From positions 1 through 13,580 of the forward strand of contig CALMMO010000302.1 of assembly GCA_937868455.1 (NCBI GenBank): a stretch of DNA of 13,580 nucleotides. Direction: 5' to 3'. Under the pieces are notes generated by a model. The model worked only from the letters and a program-made list of their open reading frames with translations. It was not told the origin of the DNA and ran no database searches. Origin of the DNA: an uncultured Marmoricola sp. Its GTDB lineage: Bacteria; Actinomycetota; Actinomycetes; Propionibacteriales; Nocardioidaceae. Every line of letters starts with the position of its first letter. Position 1 is the first letter of the stretch. Position numbers and translations under genes: made by a program. Positions 1 through 7,774 of the stretch are shown piece by piece.

Positions 1-2410
1 CGCCACGGATGAGGACCGCGAAGGTGAGGCCATCGCATGGCACCTTCTAGACGAACTCAAGCCGCCCAAGTCGATGCCGGTTCATCGCATGGTGTTCCAC
101 GAGATCACCAAGCAAGCGATTCAGGCAGCCGTCGCGGCGCCGCGCAGCATCAACGACGACCTAGTCGAAGCCCAAGAAGCTCGTCGCATTCTTGACCGGC
201 TCTACGGCTACGAAGTTAGCCCGGTGCTGTGGCGCAAGGTGATGAGTGGACTCTCGGCGGGGCGCGTGCAGTCGGTGGCGACTCGACTGGTCGTTGACCG
301 CGAGCGCGAGCGCATGGCGTTCACGGGTGCTTCCTACTGGGACATCGAGGGCACGTTCGATGCTGGTGCCGGTCATGACCAGCGGATGTTCCCGGCCAAA
401 CTGCACTCGGTCAACGACGTGCGAGTGGCCAGCGGCAAAGACTTCGGCACTGACGGACTGCTCAAGAACAAGTCCGTCGTTCACCTCAATCAGACGGGTG
501 CCGAAGGCCTCGTCAAGGCACTGCACGACACCGACTTCGAGGTGCGCAGTGTGGAGGCTAAGCCCTACCGTCGCTCGCCGTACCCCCCGTTTCGCACGAC
601 GACCTTGCAGCAAGAAGCCAGTCGCAAGATGGGATTTGGTGCCGCCCGCACGATGAGCGTCGCTCAGCGACTCTACGAAAACGGCTACATCACCTATATG
701 CGCACCGACTCCACCACGCTCTCGGGCACGGCGATCAGCGCTGCGCGCAGGCAGGTGCAGGAGTTGTACGGCGCTGAGTACCTCCCGGACGCGCCCCGCA
801 CCTACACCTCCAAGGTGAAGAACGCGCAGGAGGCTCACGAGGCGATCCGCCCAGCCGGCGACTCATTTCGCACGCCTGCGCAGACGGGTCTCACGGGCGA
901 GGAATACCGCCTCTATGAGCTGATCTGGATGCGCACCATTTCCTCCCAGATGAAGGATGCCGTTGGGCGCAGCGTCTCGGTGAGGCTGGGCGGCACTGCT
1001 GCCACTGGCGAAGACGTTGTCTTTGGCGCGTCTGGTCGAGTGATCACCTTCCACGGATTCCTGAAGGCGTACGTCGAGAGCAAAGACGACGACTCCAAGC
1101 GCACTGATGACACCGAGATCCCGCTGCCCAACATCGTCGAAAGCGATCGAGTGTCGGCGGCCGTGCTCAACGCTGAGGGCCACGAAACCAAGCCCCCGGC
1201 TCGCTACACCGAAGCCTCGCTGATCAAGGAACTCGAAGAGCGCGAGATCGGTCGTCCGTCGACGTACGCCTCCATCATCGGCACCATTCTCAACCGCGGC
1301 TACGTCTACAAGAAAGGCACGGCCCTGGTGCCGGCCTGGCTGGCCTTCAGCGTGGTTCGCCTGCTTGAAGAGCACTTCTCGCGCTTGATCTCCTATGAGT
1401 TCACCGCAGGCATGGAAACCGTGCTCGACGAGATCGCAGGCGGTCGCGCCGACCGGGTCAGCGAACTCGGCAAGTTCTATTTCGGGTTCGGCGACGACCC
1501 CGGGCTGCATCGGCTCGTCAACGAACTCGGTGACATCGACGCCAAAGAGATGGCGACCTTCCCGATCGGTGAAGGCATCGCGCTGCGAGTGGGTCGCTAC
1601 GGGCCCTACGTCGAAGGCCCCGACGATGAGGGCAATCCAGCTGGACGACGAGCCAACGTGCCCGACGACCTGCCGCCCGACGAACTCACCGTGGCGAAGG
1701 CCGTGGAGTTGTTGGCCAACCCGGCAGGCGAAGAGATCACCCTTGGCGTTGCCCCCGAGACCGGGCTCACCGTGATCGGCAAGAGCGGTCGCTACGGCCC
1801 CTATGTCACCGAGGTGCTTCCCGAAGACGCCCCGAAGACCGCAAAGGCACGCACTGGTTCCCTGTTCAAGGACATGTCGCTAGACACCTTGACGCTGGAG
1901 CAGGCGCTCAAGTTGCTCTCACTCCCGCGTGTGGTGGGCTCGATCGAAGGTGAAGAAGTCACCGCCCAAAACGGCCGCTACGGGCCATATTTGAAGAAGG
2001 GCACCGACTCGCGATCCCTGGCGACTGAGGACCAGATCTTCAGCGTCACCATTGAGGAAGCCATCGCGATCTATGCCCAGCCCAAGACCCGTGGCCGGGC
2101 CGCCGCCGCACCCCCGCTGAAGTCATTGGGTGATGACCCCGTCTCAGGAAAGCAGATCGTGGTGAAAGCCGGACGCTTTGGTGAATACGTCACCGACGGT
2201 GAATACAACGCCACCTTGCGCAAAGACGACTCCGTTGATGCCCTGACCCTCGAGCGCGCTGCCGAACTGTTGGCTGAGCGTCGGGCTAAAGGACCAGCCA
2301 AGAAAGCCCCTGCGCGTCGTACTGCCAAGAAGGCGACCGCCAAGAAGGCAACTGCAAAGAAGACCACGGCCAAAAAGGCGGCGCCTCGGAAGCGGGCCGC
2401 AGCGAAGTAA
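1..2410 (+). CDS. topA: DNA topoisomerase I (type IA), 5'-truncated by window edge
   Basis: This enzyme relaxes negatively supercoiled DNA by nicking one strand, passing the other and resealing. The reading frame is open from base 2 and 802 residues are visible, starting inside the TOPRIM domain at ATDEDREGEAIAWHL, the Mg-binding DxDxE motif. Compared with E. coli TopA (motif near residue 111), about 110 N-terminal residues lie outside the window, so the ATG at 74 is internal and not the start. The catalytic tyrosine is the second Tyr of GYITYMRTDST (codon 695-697), followed by the conserved Arg. GRPSTYA follows further on (about 1252-1269). The C-terminal part has no zinc-finger cysteines but four repeats of the GRYGPYV type (about 1591, 1786, 1972 and 2170), then a tail of AKKAT-like repeats from about 2290 to the TAA. 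Repeats plus a basic tail are typical of actinobacterial TopA and are expected to bind DNA. Family assignment is certain. Confidence 0.97.
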   Translation, partial: ATDEDREGEAIAWHLLDELKPPKSMPVHRMVFHEITKQAIQAAVAAPRSINDDLVEAQEARRILDRLYGYEVSPVLWRKVMSGLSAGRVQSVATRLVVDRERERMAFTGASYWDIEGTFDAGAGHDQRMFPAKLHSVNDVRVASGKDFGTDGLLKNKSVVHLNQTGAEGLVKALHDTDFEVRSVEAKPYRRSPYPPFRTTTLQQEASRKMGFGAARTMSVAQRLYENGYITYMRTDSTTLSGTAISAARRQVQELYGAEYLPDAPRTYTSKVKNAQEAHEAIRPAGDSFRTPAQTGLTGEEYRLYELIWMRTISSQMKDAVGRSVSVRLGGTAATGEDVVFGASGRVITFHGFLKAYVESKDDDSKRTDDTEIPLPNIVESDRVSAAVLNAEGHETKPPARYTEASLIKELEEREIGRPSTYASIIGTILNRGYVYKKGTALVPAWLAFSVVRLLEEHFSRLISYEFTAGMETVLDEIAGGRADRVSELGKFYFGFGDDPGLHRLVNELGDIDAKEMATFPIGEGIALRVGRYGPYVEGPDDEGNPAGRRANVPDDLPPDELTVAKAVELLANPAGEEITLGVAPETGLTVIGKSGRYGPYVTEVLPEDAPKTAKARTGSLFKDMSLDTLTLEQALKLLSLPRVVGSIEGEEVTAQNGRYGPYLKKGTDSRSLATEDQIFSVTIEEAIAIYAQPKTRGRAAAAPPLKSLGDDPVSGKQIVVKAGRFGEYVTDGEYNATLRKDDSVDALTLERAAELLAERRAKGPAKKAPARRTAKKATAKKATAKKTTAKKAAPRKRAAAK

Positions 2411-2435
2411 AAGTCACAAGTAAACCTGTGACTTT
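2410..2435 (+). terminator. Palindrome downstream of topA, possible terminator or protein-binding site
   Basis: Perfect 9-bp arms, AAAGTCACA and TGTGACTTT, enclose an 8-nt spacer (AGTAAACC). Bases 2411-2435 are the exact reverse complement of the palindrome at 9349-9373. As RNA it would form a hairpin ending in UUU immediately after the topA stop, which allows a weak intrinsic terminator. As DNA the GTCACA-N8-TGTGAC dyad has the form of a dimeric-regulator site. The sequence alone does not decide between these. Confidence 0.45.
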
Positions 2436-2469
2436 GCCGCCTTGCGGGGGAGATCTCCCGGGCAAAGCG
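2410..2469 (+). repeat. Intergenic structured repeat, copy A
   Basis: This 60-bp element begins on the last base of the topA stop codon. It matches 9286-9345 at 51 of 60 positions with no gaps, counted by eye. Part 1 is a palindrome with arms AAAGTCACA (2410-2418) and TGTGACTTT (2427-2435) around AGTAAACC. Part 2 contains the 12-bp palindrome GGGAGATCTCCC (2448-2459) inside a second stem, CTTTGCC (2432-2438) with GGCAAAG (2461-2467). Stems 1 and 2 share the CTTT bases, so they could be alternative folds in RNA. Its place straight after a stop suits a terminator, but the only U-run is TTT. The element's identity is not recognised. Confidence 0.8.
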
Positions 2470-2489
2470 TGAAACTGCCGGGCAAAGCG
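2458..2489 (+). repeat. Short direct repeat of CCGGGCAAAGCG
   Basis: The 12-mer CCGGGCAAAGCG occurs at 2458-2469 and again at 2478-2489, a 20-bp period. The first copy is the right end of the 60-bp element. The second suggests partial duplication of that end, or an additional arm able to pair with CTTTGCC at 2432-2438. The rest of the gap up to 2626 holds only a possible promoter and the ribosome binding site for the next gene. Confidence 0.6.
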
Positions 2490-2613
2490 CGGGAGGTCAT
2501 TGATGGACAGGTCGGCGACTAGTAGCTAACGATTCATCAATTGTCCTGATTTAGGGTATCGACGGTTTGCTAGGTGACGTGGTTGTGTGGGCTTCGCCGT
2601 ACACCTAAGCACC

Positions 2614-2620
2614 GAGGAGA
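2614..2620 (+). promoter_or_regulatory. Ribosome binding site of the 5'-nucleotidase gene
   Basis: GAGGAGA lies 6 nt before the GTG at 2627. This is a strong Shine-Dalgarno match and decides for the GTG start, since no ATG lies nearby in that frame. Upstream, TAGGGT at 2552-2557 could be a -10 box, but no convincing -35 is visible, so no promoter is called. Confidence 0.75.
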
Positions 2621-2626
2621 TCGCAC

Positions 2627-4366
2627 GTGCGACCAAACCGACGATTAACTGCAACAACAGTGGCTGCGCTATTCGCGGCTTTGACCATGGGCGCGATGGC
2701 GCCGGCGACAGCCAAGGGCGACTCGTCAAAGCGCATGAGGACTACCTCTGTTCAGTTGCTCAGCTTCAACGACTATCACGGTCACCTAGAGGCGACTGAC
2801 ACGCCACTTTCGCGTGCCCAAGACCCCTCGCAGACCCCCGCCGGTGGGGTGGAGTACCTCTCCAGCCGTCTGGCGATGTTGCGCTCCACCGCTCCCGGCG
2901 GACGCTCGCTTACCGTCGCGGCCGGTGACCTGATCGGTGGCTCGCCGTTCCTCTCGGGCATGTTCCACGACGAACCCTCTGTTGAGTCGCTCAACGCGCT
3001 TGGTCTCGACGTCAGCTCCGTGGGCAACCACGAGTTCGACGAAGGCACCAAAGAACTGCTGCGCATGCAGCGCGGCGGGTGCCACCCCAAGGACGGCTGC
3101 TATTTCCCTGACGCGCCTTACAAGGGTGCTGACTTCCACTGGCTAGCTGCCAACGTCATCAAGAAGAGCACGGGCCGCCCGCTGCTCCCCGCGGTGTCGG
3201 TTAAGCGCGTCGGTGGAGTCAAGATCGGCTTCATTGGTATGACGCTGGAGGCCACCCCCACGCTGGTGAGCCCGGCAGGTGTGAGTTCGGTGCGGTTCCT
3301 CGATGAGGTCAAGACGGCGAACAAGTACGCCCGTCGCCTGCAGCGCTCGGGCGTCAAGTCGATCGTCGTACTCATCCACGAAGGTGGCTACGTCACCGGC
3401 ACGTTCCAAGGCTGCGACGGCATCTCTGAGCCGATCGCACAGATGGCTGCCCAGATCTCACCGAAGGTCGACCAGATCATCAGCGGCCACACCCACATGG
3501 GCTATGTCTGCTCGATTCCTGACCCCAAGGGCCAGCCGCGGTTGGTGACGAGTGCGACGAACTACGGCCAAGCCATCACCGAGACCACGTTGGTGATCAA
3601 CAAGCGCACCGGCAACGTCGTTCGTGAGGCCAGCACCGCCACGAACATCCTCAACGCACGCGACATCGAGAAGGACCCGCGTCAGACCGACATCATCACC
3701 AAGTGGAAGGCCCTGAGCGACACGGTTGGTGCTCGCGTCGTGGGATCCAACGCCGAAGACATCTTGGGTGACTCCAGCGGTAACCGTGGCATCGAGACCC
3801 CCATGGTCGACCTGATCGCAGATGCGATCTTGGCCGCCACGGACGGTGCCGACCAAGGTGGCGCTCAGATCGCCTTCATGAACGTCGGTGGTGTGCGAGC
3901 TAGCTTCCGCTTAGCACCGAAGTACACCGAAGCGTCTGGCGAAATCACCTACAAAGAGGTGTACGACGTGATGCCATTCGGCAACCGCCTCGTCACAGTC
4001 TCGATGACCGGTGACCAAATCCGGCAGGCCCTGGAGCAGCAGTACCAGCCAGTGCCCGCTCGTGGCTCGCGTCCGATGTTGGCGCTGGGTGTCTCCAACG
4101 GGTTCAGCTACGACTGGGATGCCTCGCAGCCTCAGGGATCTCGCGTGGTTGGCGGGTCGATGATGCTCAACGGCACGCCGATCGACATGAATGCGACGTA
4201 CCGAGTCGGCACGCTGAGCTTCCTGCAAGAAGGCGGCGACCTGTTCACCGCCTTCAAGTTGGGCACCGACCTCAAGGGTGGTCCCGAAGACATCCCAGCA
4301 GTGGTCGACTACTTGGGTGCCCACCCGGGTGTCACCGCTCCGGCAAGTCGAATCGGCGGGCTCTAA
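2627..4366 (+). CDS. Secreted 5'-nucleotidase / bifunctional metallophosphatase (UshA/CD73-like)
   Basis: It probably dephosphorylates extracellular nucleotides to nucleosides and phosphate. The 579-residue protein starts at GTG behind a strong ribosome binding site. Residues 1-29 form a Sec signal peptide (RPNRR, hydrophobic core, ending APATA). The N-terminal calcineurin-like domain has all metal motifs of the family: ND49YH51GH, GD101, GN134H135E, H251 in LIHEGG, and GH288TH290. The C-terminal 5'-nucleotidase domain (about 375-560) has NVGGVR, a MPFGN-type motif, SNGFSYDWD and FLQEGGDLF, where aromatic residues stack on the base in UshA. Cysteines (152/158 and around 263/296) fit disulfides in an exported protein. 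There is no lipobox and no LPXTG or C-terminal membrane anchor, so it is likely released. It stands alone between topA and the convergent kbl. Exact substrates (nucleotides, UDP-sugars or cyclic nucleotides) cannot be told from sequence. Confidence 0.93.
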   Translation: MRPNRRLTATTVAALFAALTMGAMAPATAKGDSSKRMRTTSVQLLSFNDYHGHLEATDTPLSRAQDPSQTPAGGVEYLSSRLAMLRSTAPGGRSLTVAAGDLIGGSPFLSGMFHDEPSVESLNALGLDVSSVGNHEFDEGTKELLRMQRGGCHPKDGCYFPDAPYKGADFHWLAANVIKKSTGRPLLPAVSVKRVGGVKIGFIGMTLEATPTLVSPAGVSSVRFLDEVKTANKYARRLQRSGVKSIVVLIHEGGYVTGTFQGCDGISEPIAQMAAQISPKVDQIISGHTHMGYVCSIPDPKGQPRLVTSATNYGQAITETTLVINKRTGNVVREASTATNILNARDIEKDPRQTDIITKWKALSDTVGARVVGSNAEDILGDSSGNRGIETPMVDLIADAILAATDGADQGGAQIAFMNVGGVRASFRLAPKYTEASGEITYKEVYDVMPFGNRLVTVSMTGDQIRQALEQQYQPVPARGSRPMLALGVSNGFSYDWDASQPQGSRVVGGSMMLNGTPIDMNATYRVGTLSFLQEGGDLFTAFKLGTDLKGGPEDIPAVVDYLGAHPGVTAPASRIGGL

Positions 4367-4376
4367 GCCCGCTGCA

Positions 4377-4463
4377 GGAATCCCAGGTTAAGTAGGGAAT
4401 CTGTCACTTCACCCAGGTTGCACCTGGGTGAAGTGACAACTCGGGTACTTAACCTGGGATTTC
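4377..4463. terminator. Long nested hairpin between convergent genes, probable bidirectional terminator
   Basis: Inner stem: 17-bp perfect arms, TGTCACTTCACCCAGGT (4402-4418) and its complement (4422-4438), closing a 3-nt TGC loop. Outer stem: 16-bp perfect arms, AATCCCAGGTTAAGTA (4379-4394) and its complement (4446-4461), extendable by a G-T and a G-C pair. The two stems are separated by 7-nt internal loops (4395-4401 and 4439-4445). It lies 10 bp after the nucleotidase stop and about 26 bp from the kbl stop on the other strand, so transcripts from both sides would contain it. There is no long U-tract, so it may act as a terminator, a barrier to read-through or an RNA-stabilising end. It fills most of the 4367-4488 gap. 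Confidence 0.75.
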
Positions 4464-4488
4464 GACACCAGGGGCTATGACGCCAGGG

Positions 4489-5673
4489 CTAGGCGAGTTC
4501 GGAGTACGCCGAAACAAACGCACCCACGCAGGTGCGGATGTCAGCTTCTGAGTGAGCAGCTGAGAGTTGTACGCGGATCCGCGCCTTGCCACGGGGTACG
4601 ACGGGGAAGCTGAACGCGATCACGTAAACCCCAAGTTGGAGCATGCGGTCAGCGATCGCTCCTGCTAGGCGGGCGCCGTCGTCGCCCTCGAACATCACGG
4701 GCACGATGGCGTGCTCGCCGGGCAGCAGTGTGAAGCCCGCCTCGGTCATCAGACTCCGAAATAGGGCGGCGTTCCCGAACAGTCGCTCGCGGCCATCGGC
4801 AGCCCCTGCGGCCAACTCCAAAGCGCGTAGCGACCCTGCGACCACTGAGGGAGCGACTGCGTTTGAGAACAGGTAGGGGCGGGCGCGTTGGCGCAGGAGG
4901 TCGATGACCTCACGGGGTCCGCTGACGTACCCACCAGAGGCGCCGCCCAGGGCCTTGCCCAAGGTGCCGGTGATGATGTCGACGCGTGATGAGACCCCAA
5001 AGTGTGAGGGCGTGCCAGCACCATCAGGTCCCATGAATCCCACTGCGTGGGAGTCGTCGACGAGCACCATGGCGGCGTACTGCTCGGCCAAATCACAGAT
5101 CTGCGGCAGCGGCGCGAGATAGCCATCCATAGAAAAGACCCCATCGGTGACGATCACGATGCGTCGGGCGTCGGAAGCCTCCACGAGGCAACGTTCGAGA
5201 TCGGCCATGTCGGCGTTGCGGTAGCGGTAGCGGGCTGCCTTCGAGAGCCTGATCCCATCGATTAGCGAGGCGTGGTTGAGCTCATCGGAGATGATCGCGT
5301 CGCCCTCACCAAAGAGCACCTCAAAGACTCCACCGTTGGCGTCGAAGCAGGAGGAGAACAAGATCGTTGCTTCTTTGCCGACGAAGTCTGAGATCGCCGC
5401 TTCTAGTTTCGTATGCATGGTTTGAGTGCCGCAGATGAAGCGCACCGATGCCATGCCAAAGCCCCAGTCCTCAAGGCCTTTGGTTGCCGCAGCGATGACC
5501 GACGGGTCATCGGCCAGGCCCAAGTAGTTGTTGGCGCAGAAGTTCAACGCCTCTCCCCGAGCCGTGGACACATGCGCCGACTGAGGGGTGGTTAGTGCGC
5601 GCTCGTCCTTGTAGAGCCCGGCGTTCTTGATCTCGCCAAGTTCAGCCTGCAACGTCTCACGGAAGTGGAACAT
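4489..5673 (-). CDS. kbl: Glycine C-acetyltransferase (2-amino-3-ketobutyrate CoA ligase)
   Basis: This PLP enzyme cleaves 2-amino-3-ketobutyrate with CoA to glycine and acetyl-CoA, the second step of threonine breakdown. At 394 residues it has the usual length (E. coli Kbl 398). It belongs to the alpha-oxoamine synthase family. Visible motifs are NNYLGLA (48-54), H134 in [11 protein letters not shown] (stacks on PLP), D206 and H209 in [11 protein letters not shown] (contact PLP), and K240 in [13 protein letters not shown], the Schiff-base lysine. Its ATG directly follows the TAG of tdh. The start is supported by GGGAGGAG at 5680-5687, which lies inside the end of tdh and implies translational coupling. 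The paralogues BioF and HemA/ALAS share the fold, but adjacency to tdh settles the function. Confidence 0.97.
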   Translation of the reverse strand: MFHFRETLQAELGEIKNAGLYKDERALTTPQSAHVSTARGEALNFCANNYLGLADDPSVIAAATKGLEDWGFGMASVRFICGTQTMHTKLEAAISDFVGKEATILFSSCFDANGGVFEVLFGEGDAIISDELNHASLIDGIRLSKAARYRYRNADMADLERCLVEASDARRIVIVTDGVFSMDGYLAPLPQICDLAEQYAAMVLVDDSHAVGFMGPDGAGTPSHFGVSSRVDIITGTLGKALGGASGGYVSGPREVIDLLRQRARPYLFSNAVAPSVVAGSLRALELAAGAADGRERLFGNAALFRSLMTEAGFTLLPGEHAIVPVMFEGDDGARLAGAIADRMLQLGVYVIAFSFPVVPRGKARIRVQLSAAHSEADIRTCVGAFVSAYSELA

Positions 5674-6711
5674 CTACATCTCCTCCCAATCCAAAATCAC
5701 CTTGCCGCAGTCGCCGCCACGGATGGCCTCAAAGGCCTGCTCGAACTCACTGGCTGGCAGTCGGTGAGTGATCACCGATGCCAAAGCCTCGCGCAGCGGC
5801 GCTGAGGTTTGCAGCATCGAACTCATGGCGTACCAGGTGTCATACATCTCGCGGCCGTAGATGCCCTTGATCGTGATCATGTGGGTGATCACGCGCCCCC
5901 AGTCGATGGCGTACGACGCAGAAGGCAACCCCAACATCGCCACCCGCCCGCCATGGTTCATCGTGTCGAGCATGCCCTCCACTGCTGGAGGAGCACCCGA
6001 CATTTCCAGCCCCACGTCGAAGCCCTCGCGCATCCCCAAGGTCGTCATGGCATCGCGCAATTCGGAGGGGTGAATCGCCAAACTTGCTCCGGCGTTGCGG
6101 GCGAGCTCCAGCCTGACTGGGTTGAGGTCGGTGACCACCACGAAACGGGCCCCCACATGCCGGGCGATTGCCGTTGCCATTACCCCGATTGGCCCGGCGC
6201 CGGTGATGAGTACGTCCTCGCCAGCCATGGGGAACGACAACGCGGTGTGGGTGGCGTTGCCAAAGGGGTCGAACAGGGCTCCGATGGCGGGGTCGAGGTC
6301 ATCGGGTTGCTTCCATACGTTGGTGGCGGGCAAGACGACGTACTCAGCAAACGCACCGTCTCGGTTGACTCCGATGCCGACGGTGTTGATGCACAAGTGG
6401 CGACGGCCGGCCCGACAGTTGCGGCAGTGACCACACACGATGTGCCCCTCGCCGGAGACCAAGTCGCCTTCGGCGAGGCCGTGTACGTCGGCGCCCACTG
6501 CATCGATGCGACCACAGAACTCATGCCCAGTCACCAGCGGTGGTTTGAGGGTGGCTGCCGCCCATGGATCCCAGTCGTAAATGTGGATGTCAGTGCCGCA
6601 CAGCCCGGCTCGAAGCACCCGGATGCGCACATCATCGGGGCCAGGAACGGGGACGGGAACATCAATCATTTCCAGCCCGGGGCCGGGCTTGGTCTTCACC
6701 AGTGCGCGCAT
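5674..6711 (-). CDS. tdh: L-threonine 3-dehydrogenase (zinc MDR family)
   Basis: It oxidises L-threonine to 2-amino-3-ketobutyrate with NAD+, giving the substrate of the adjacent kbl product. The protein has 345 residues (E. coli Tdh 341). Catalytic zinc ligands fall at the same positions as in E. coli: C38 in GLCGTDIH, and H63-E64 in TGHEFCG. The structural zinc site is complete at C93, C96, C99 and C107 (CGHCRNC...C). The Rossmann motif [11 protein letters not shown] lies near residues 168-178, followed by VVTDLNP at the end of the second strand, where the Asp favours NAD over NADP. The first gene of the tdh-kbl operon, it ends in TAG abutting the kbl ATG. No clear Shine-Dalgarno precedes the ATG; a -10-like CATGCT lies 7 nt upstream (6719-6724, minus strand), so a leaderless start is possible. 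Confidence 0.96.
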   Translation of the reverse strand: MRALVKTKPGPGLEMIDVPVPVPGPDDVRIRVLRAGLCGTDIHIYDWDPWAAATLKPPLVTGHEFCGRIDAVGADVHGLAEGDLVSGEGHIVCGHCRNCRAGRRHLCINTVGIGVNRDGAFAEYVVLPATNVWKQPDDLDPAIGALFDPFGNATHTALSFPMAGEDVLITGAGPIGVMATAIARHVGARFVVVTDLNPVRLELARNAGASLAIHPSELRDAMTTLGMREGFDVGLEMSGAPPAVEGMLDTMNHGGRVAMLGLPSASYAIDWGRVITHMITIKGIYGREMYDTWYAMSSMLQTSAPLREALASVITHRLPASEFEQAFEAIRGGDCGKVILDWEEM

Positions 6712-6784
6712 AGATCAGAGCATGGCAGAGGCGTTAGGGTCAGGCCATCGCCAACAGGCTCCTCAACCCGGATAGGCCACGATC
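6712..6784. promoter_or_regulatory. Divergent promoter region between tdh and the DUF389 gene
   Basis: These 73 bp must hold start signals for both directions. On the plus strand TAGGGT (6735-6740) fits the actinobacterial TAnnnT -10 and would give a leader of about 38 nt; GGATAGG about 8 nt before the ATG at 6785 is a weak ribosome binding site. On the minus strand CATGCT lies 7 nt from the tdh ATG. No convincing -35 boxes or operator palindromes are visible. The boxes are predictions; the region's role follows from the divergent layout. Confidence 0.4.
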
Positions 6785-7756
6785 ATGCTGCGACTCGAAG
6801 TGGCCGTGCCGGCCCATCTTGCCGATGCGGTGGTTGACTCGCTCAAATACTCTTACGCCATCAGTCACCTGAGCCGGTTGCGTGGCGCCGCAGTGCGTCC
6901 TGAGGGCGATCTGATCATCGTTGATGTCGCACGCGAAGCGGTTAACGACATCATCAGCCATCTCGAGGCTCTCGATGTCGACCACGAGGGCACGTTGCAA
7001 CTGCGTCAAGTGCCTGCCTGGATTTCGAAAGCTGGTTTGCGCGCCGAGCAGGAAGCGCCCGGGGCCGGAGCCGACGCGGTGGTGTGGCTCGAGGTCGTCT
7101 CGCGGGCTTACGACGACTCCGAACTCAATTTCACCTTCTTAAGCTTCATGACCATGGCCACCTTGCTGGCTGGCATCGCGATCATCTTGGACTCCCAGGT
7201 GCTGACGGTGGGCGCGATGGTGTTGGGCCCAGAGTTCGGTCCGATCGCAGCTCTGGGAGTGGCGTTAGTACGACGACGCTTCGGCCTGCTGCGCCACGCC
7301 TTGCGCAGCTTGGCGATCGGCTTTGCTATCGCCATCGCGGTGACCTTGGTGGTCTCTTTGATGGGCCGCGGATTGGGGTGGGTGCACGAGCGCGACATCG
7401 TCGTACGCCCCGCCACTGCGTTTATCTACTCACCCGATCGCTGGTCGGTTGTGGTGGCCCTGATCGCGGCGGCCGCTGGCGTCTTGTCAATCACCTCGGC
7501 CAAGTCGGGCGGCTTGTCGGGTGTCTTCATCTCGGTGACCACCATTCCTGCGGCGGGCAACTTGGCCTTGGCGGCAGCATTTGGGAACTGGCACGAGATG
7601 GCCGGGTCGGCCCTGCAACTGGTCATCAACATCGGTTGCATGGGATTGGCTGGTTGGGTCACCTTGCTGGTGCAGCAGTGGGTGTGGAGTCGAGTGGATT
7701 CATCGTCGATGGCACCGCGGGTTTCGGGCCAACAACAACGGCACAGCGGCGAATGA
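6785..7756 (+). CDS. DUF389 family membrane protein
   Basis: The 323-residue protein has the two-part design of the DUF389 family. A soluble N-terminal part (about 1-110) is followed by about six hydrophobic segments, estimated at 116-136, 139-161, 172-194, 220-238, 243-265 and 273-298. The stretch LTVGAMVLGPEFGPIAALG (140-158) corresponds to the conserved core of the family between segments 1 and 2, and a second small-residue-rich motif, ISVTTIPAAGNLALAAAFG, spans 249-267. The polar C-terminal tail (about 300-323) is rich in Ser and Gln. The molecular function of DUF389 is not known to me, although its layout suggests a transporter or channel. It is transcribed away from tdh; the next gene appears to have its own promoter, so a shared operon is not required. 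The ATG at 6785 is the best start, with a weak ribosome binding site. Confidence 0.85.
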   Translation: MLRLEVAVPAHLADAVVDSLKYSYAISHLSRLRGAAVRPEGDLIIVDVAREAVNDIISHLEALDVDHEGTLQLRQVPAWISKAGLRAEQEAPGAGADAVVWLEVVSRAYDDSELNFTFLSFMTMATLLAGIAIILDSQVLTVGAMVLGPEFGPIAALGVALVRRRFGLLRHALRSLAIGFAIAIAVTLVVSLMGRGLGWVHERDIVVRPATAFIYSPDRWSVVVALIAAAAGVLSITSAKSGGLSGVFISVTTIPAAGNLALAAAFGNWHEMAGSALQLVINIGCMGLAGWVTLLVQQWVWSRVDSSSMAPRVSGQQQRHSGE

Positions 7757-7761
7757 GCAGT

Positions 7762-7767
7762 TAGATT
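7762..7767 (+). promoter_or_regulatory. -10 box for a leaderless phosphodiesterase transcript
   Basis: TAGATT is followed by the 7-nt spacer GTCGGCC and then ATG at 7775. This places transcription start at or next to the start codon, as in leaderless actinobacterial genes. It begins 5 nt after the DUF389 stop codon. The same arrangement recurs at 11225. No Shine-Dalgarno or clear -35 is present. This supports ATG 7775 over the in-frame TTG at 7766, which would lie inside the promoter. Confidence 0.55.
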
Positions 7768-7774
7768 GTCGGCC

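Noticed and set aside
74..76. ATG as the start of topA
   Set aside because: The frame is open upstream to base 2 and encodes the TOPRIM DxDREGE motif, so the gene begins before the window.
161..838. 225-codon open frame on the minus strand opposite topA
   Set aside because: Antisense to conserved topA domains, without family motifs; GC-rich codon use produces such frames.
2290..2407. Lys/Ala repeats at the topA 3' end as a frameshift or foreign insertion
   Set aside because: A basic, low-complexity tail is normal for actinobacterial TopA and is in frame.
2411..2435. CRP/FNR-type binding site
   Set aside because: The CRP order is TGTGA-N6-TCACA; here the half-sites are in the opposite order (TCACA-N8-TGTGA), so it is not that site.
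2529..2560. PHO box upstream of the nucleotidase
   Set aside because: GATTCATC and AATTGTCC only faintly resemble GTTCACC direct repeats, and the spacing does not fit.
5809..6837. 342-codon open frame on the plus strand opposite tdh
   Set aside because: It lies over a complete tdh with exact zinc-ligand spacing. It is rich in His/Gly/Arg of the GC-rich antisense type and has no recognisable motif; it is a shadow frame.
7766..7768. TTG start giving a 500-residue phosphodiesterase
   Set aside because: It lies within the TAGATT promoter box and has no ribosome binding site; ATG 7775 fits leaderless spacing.
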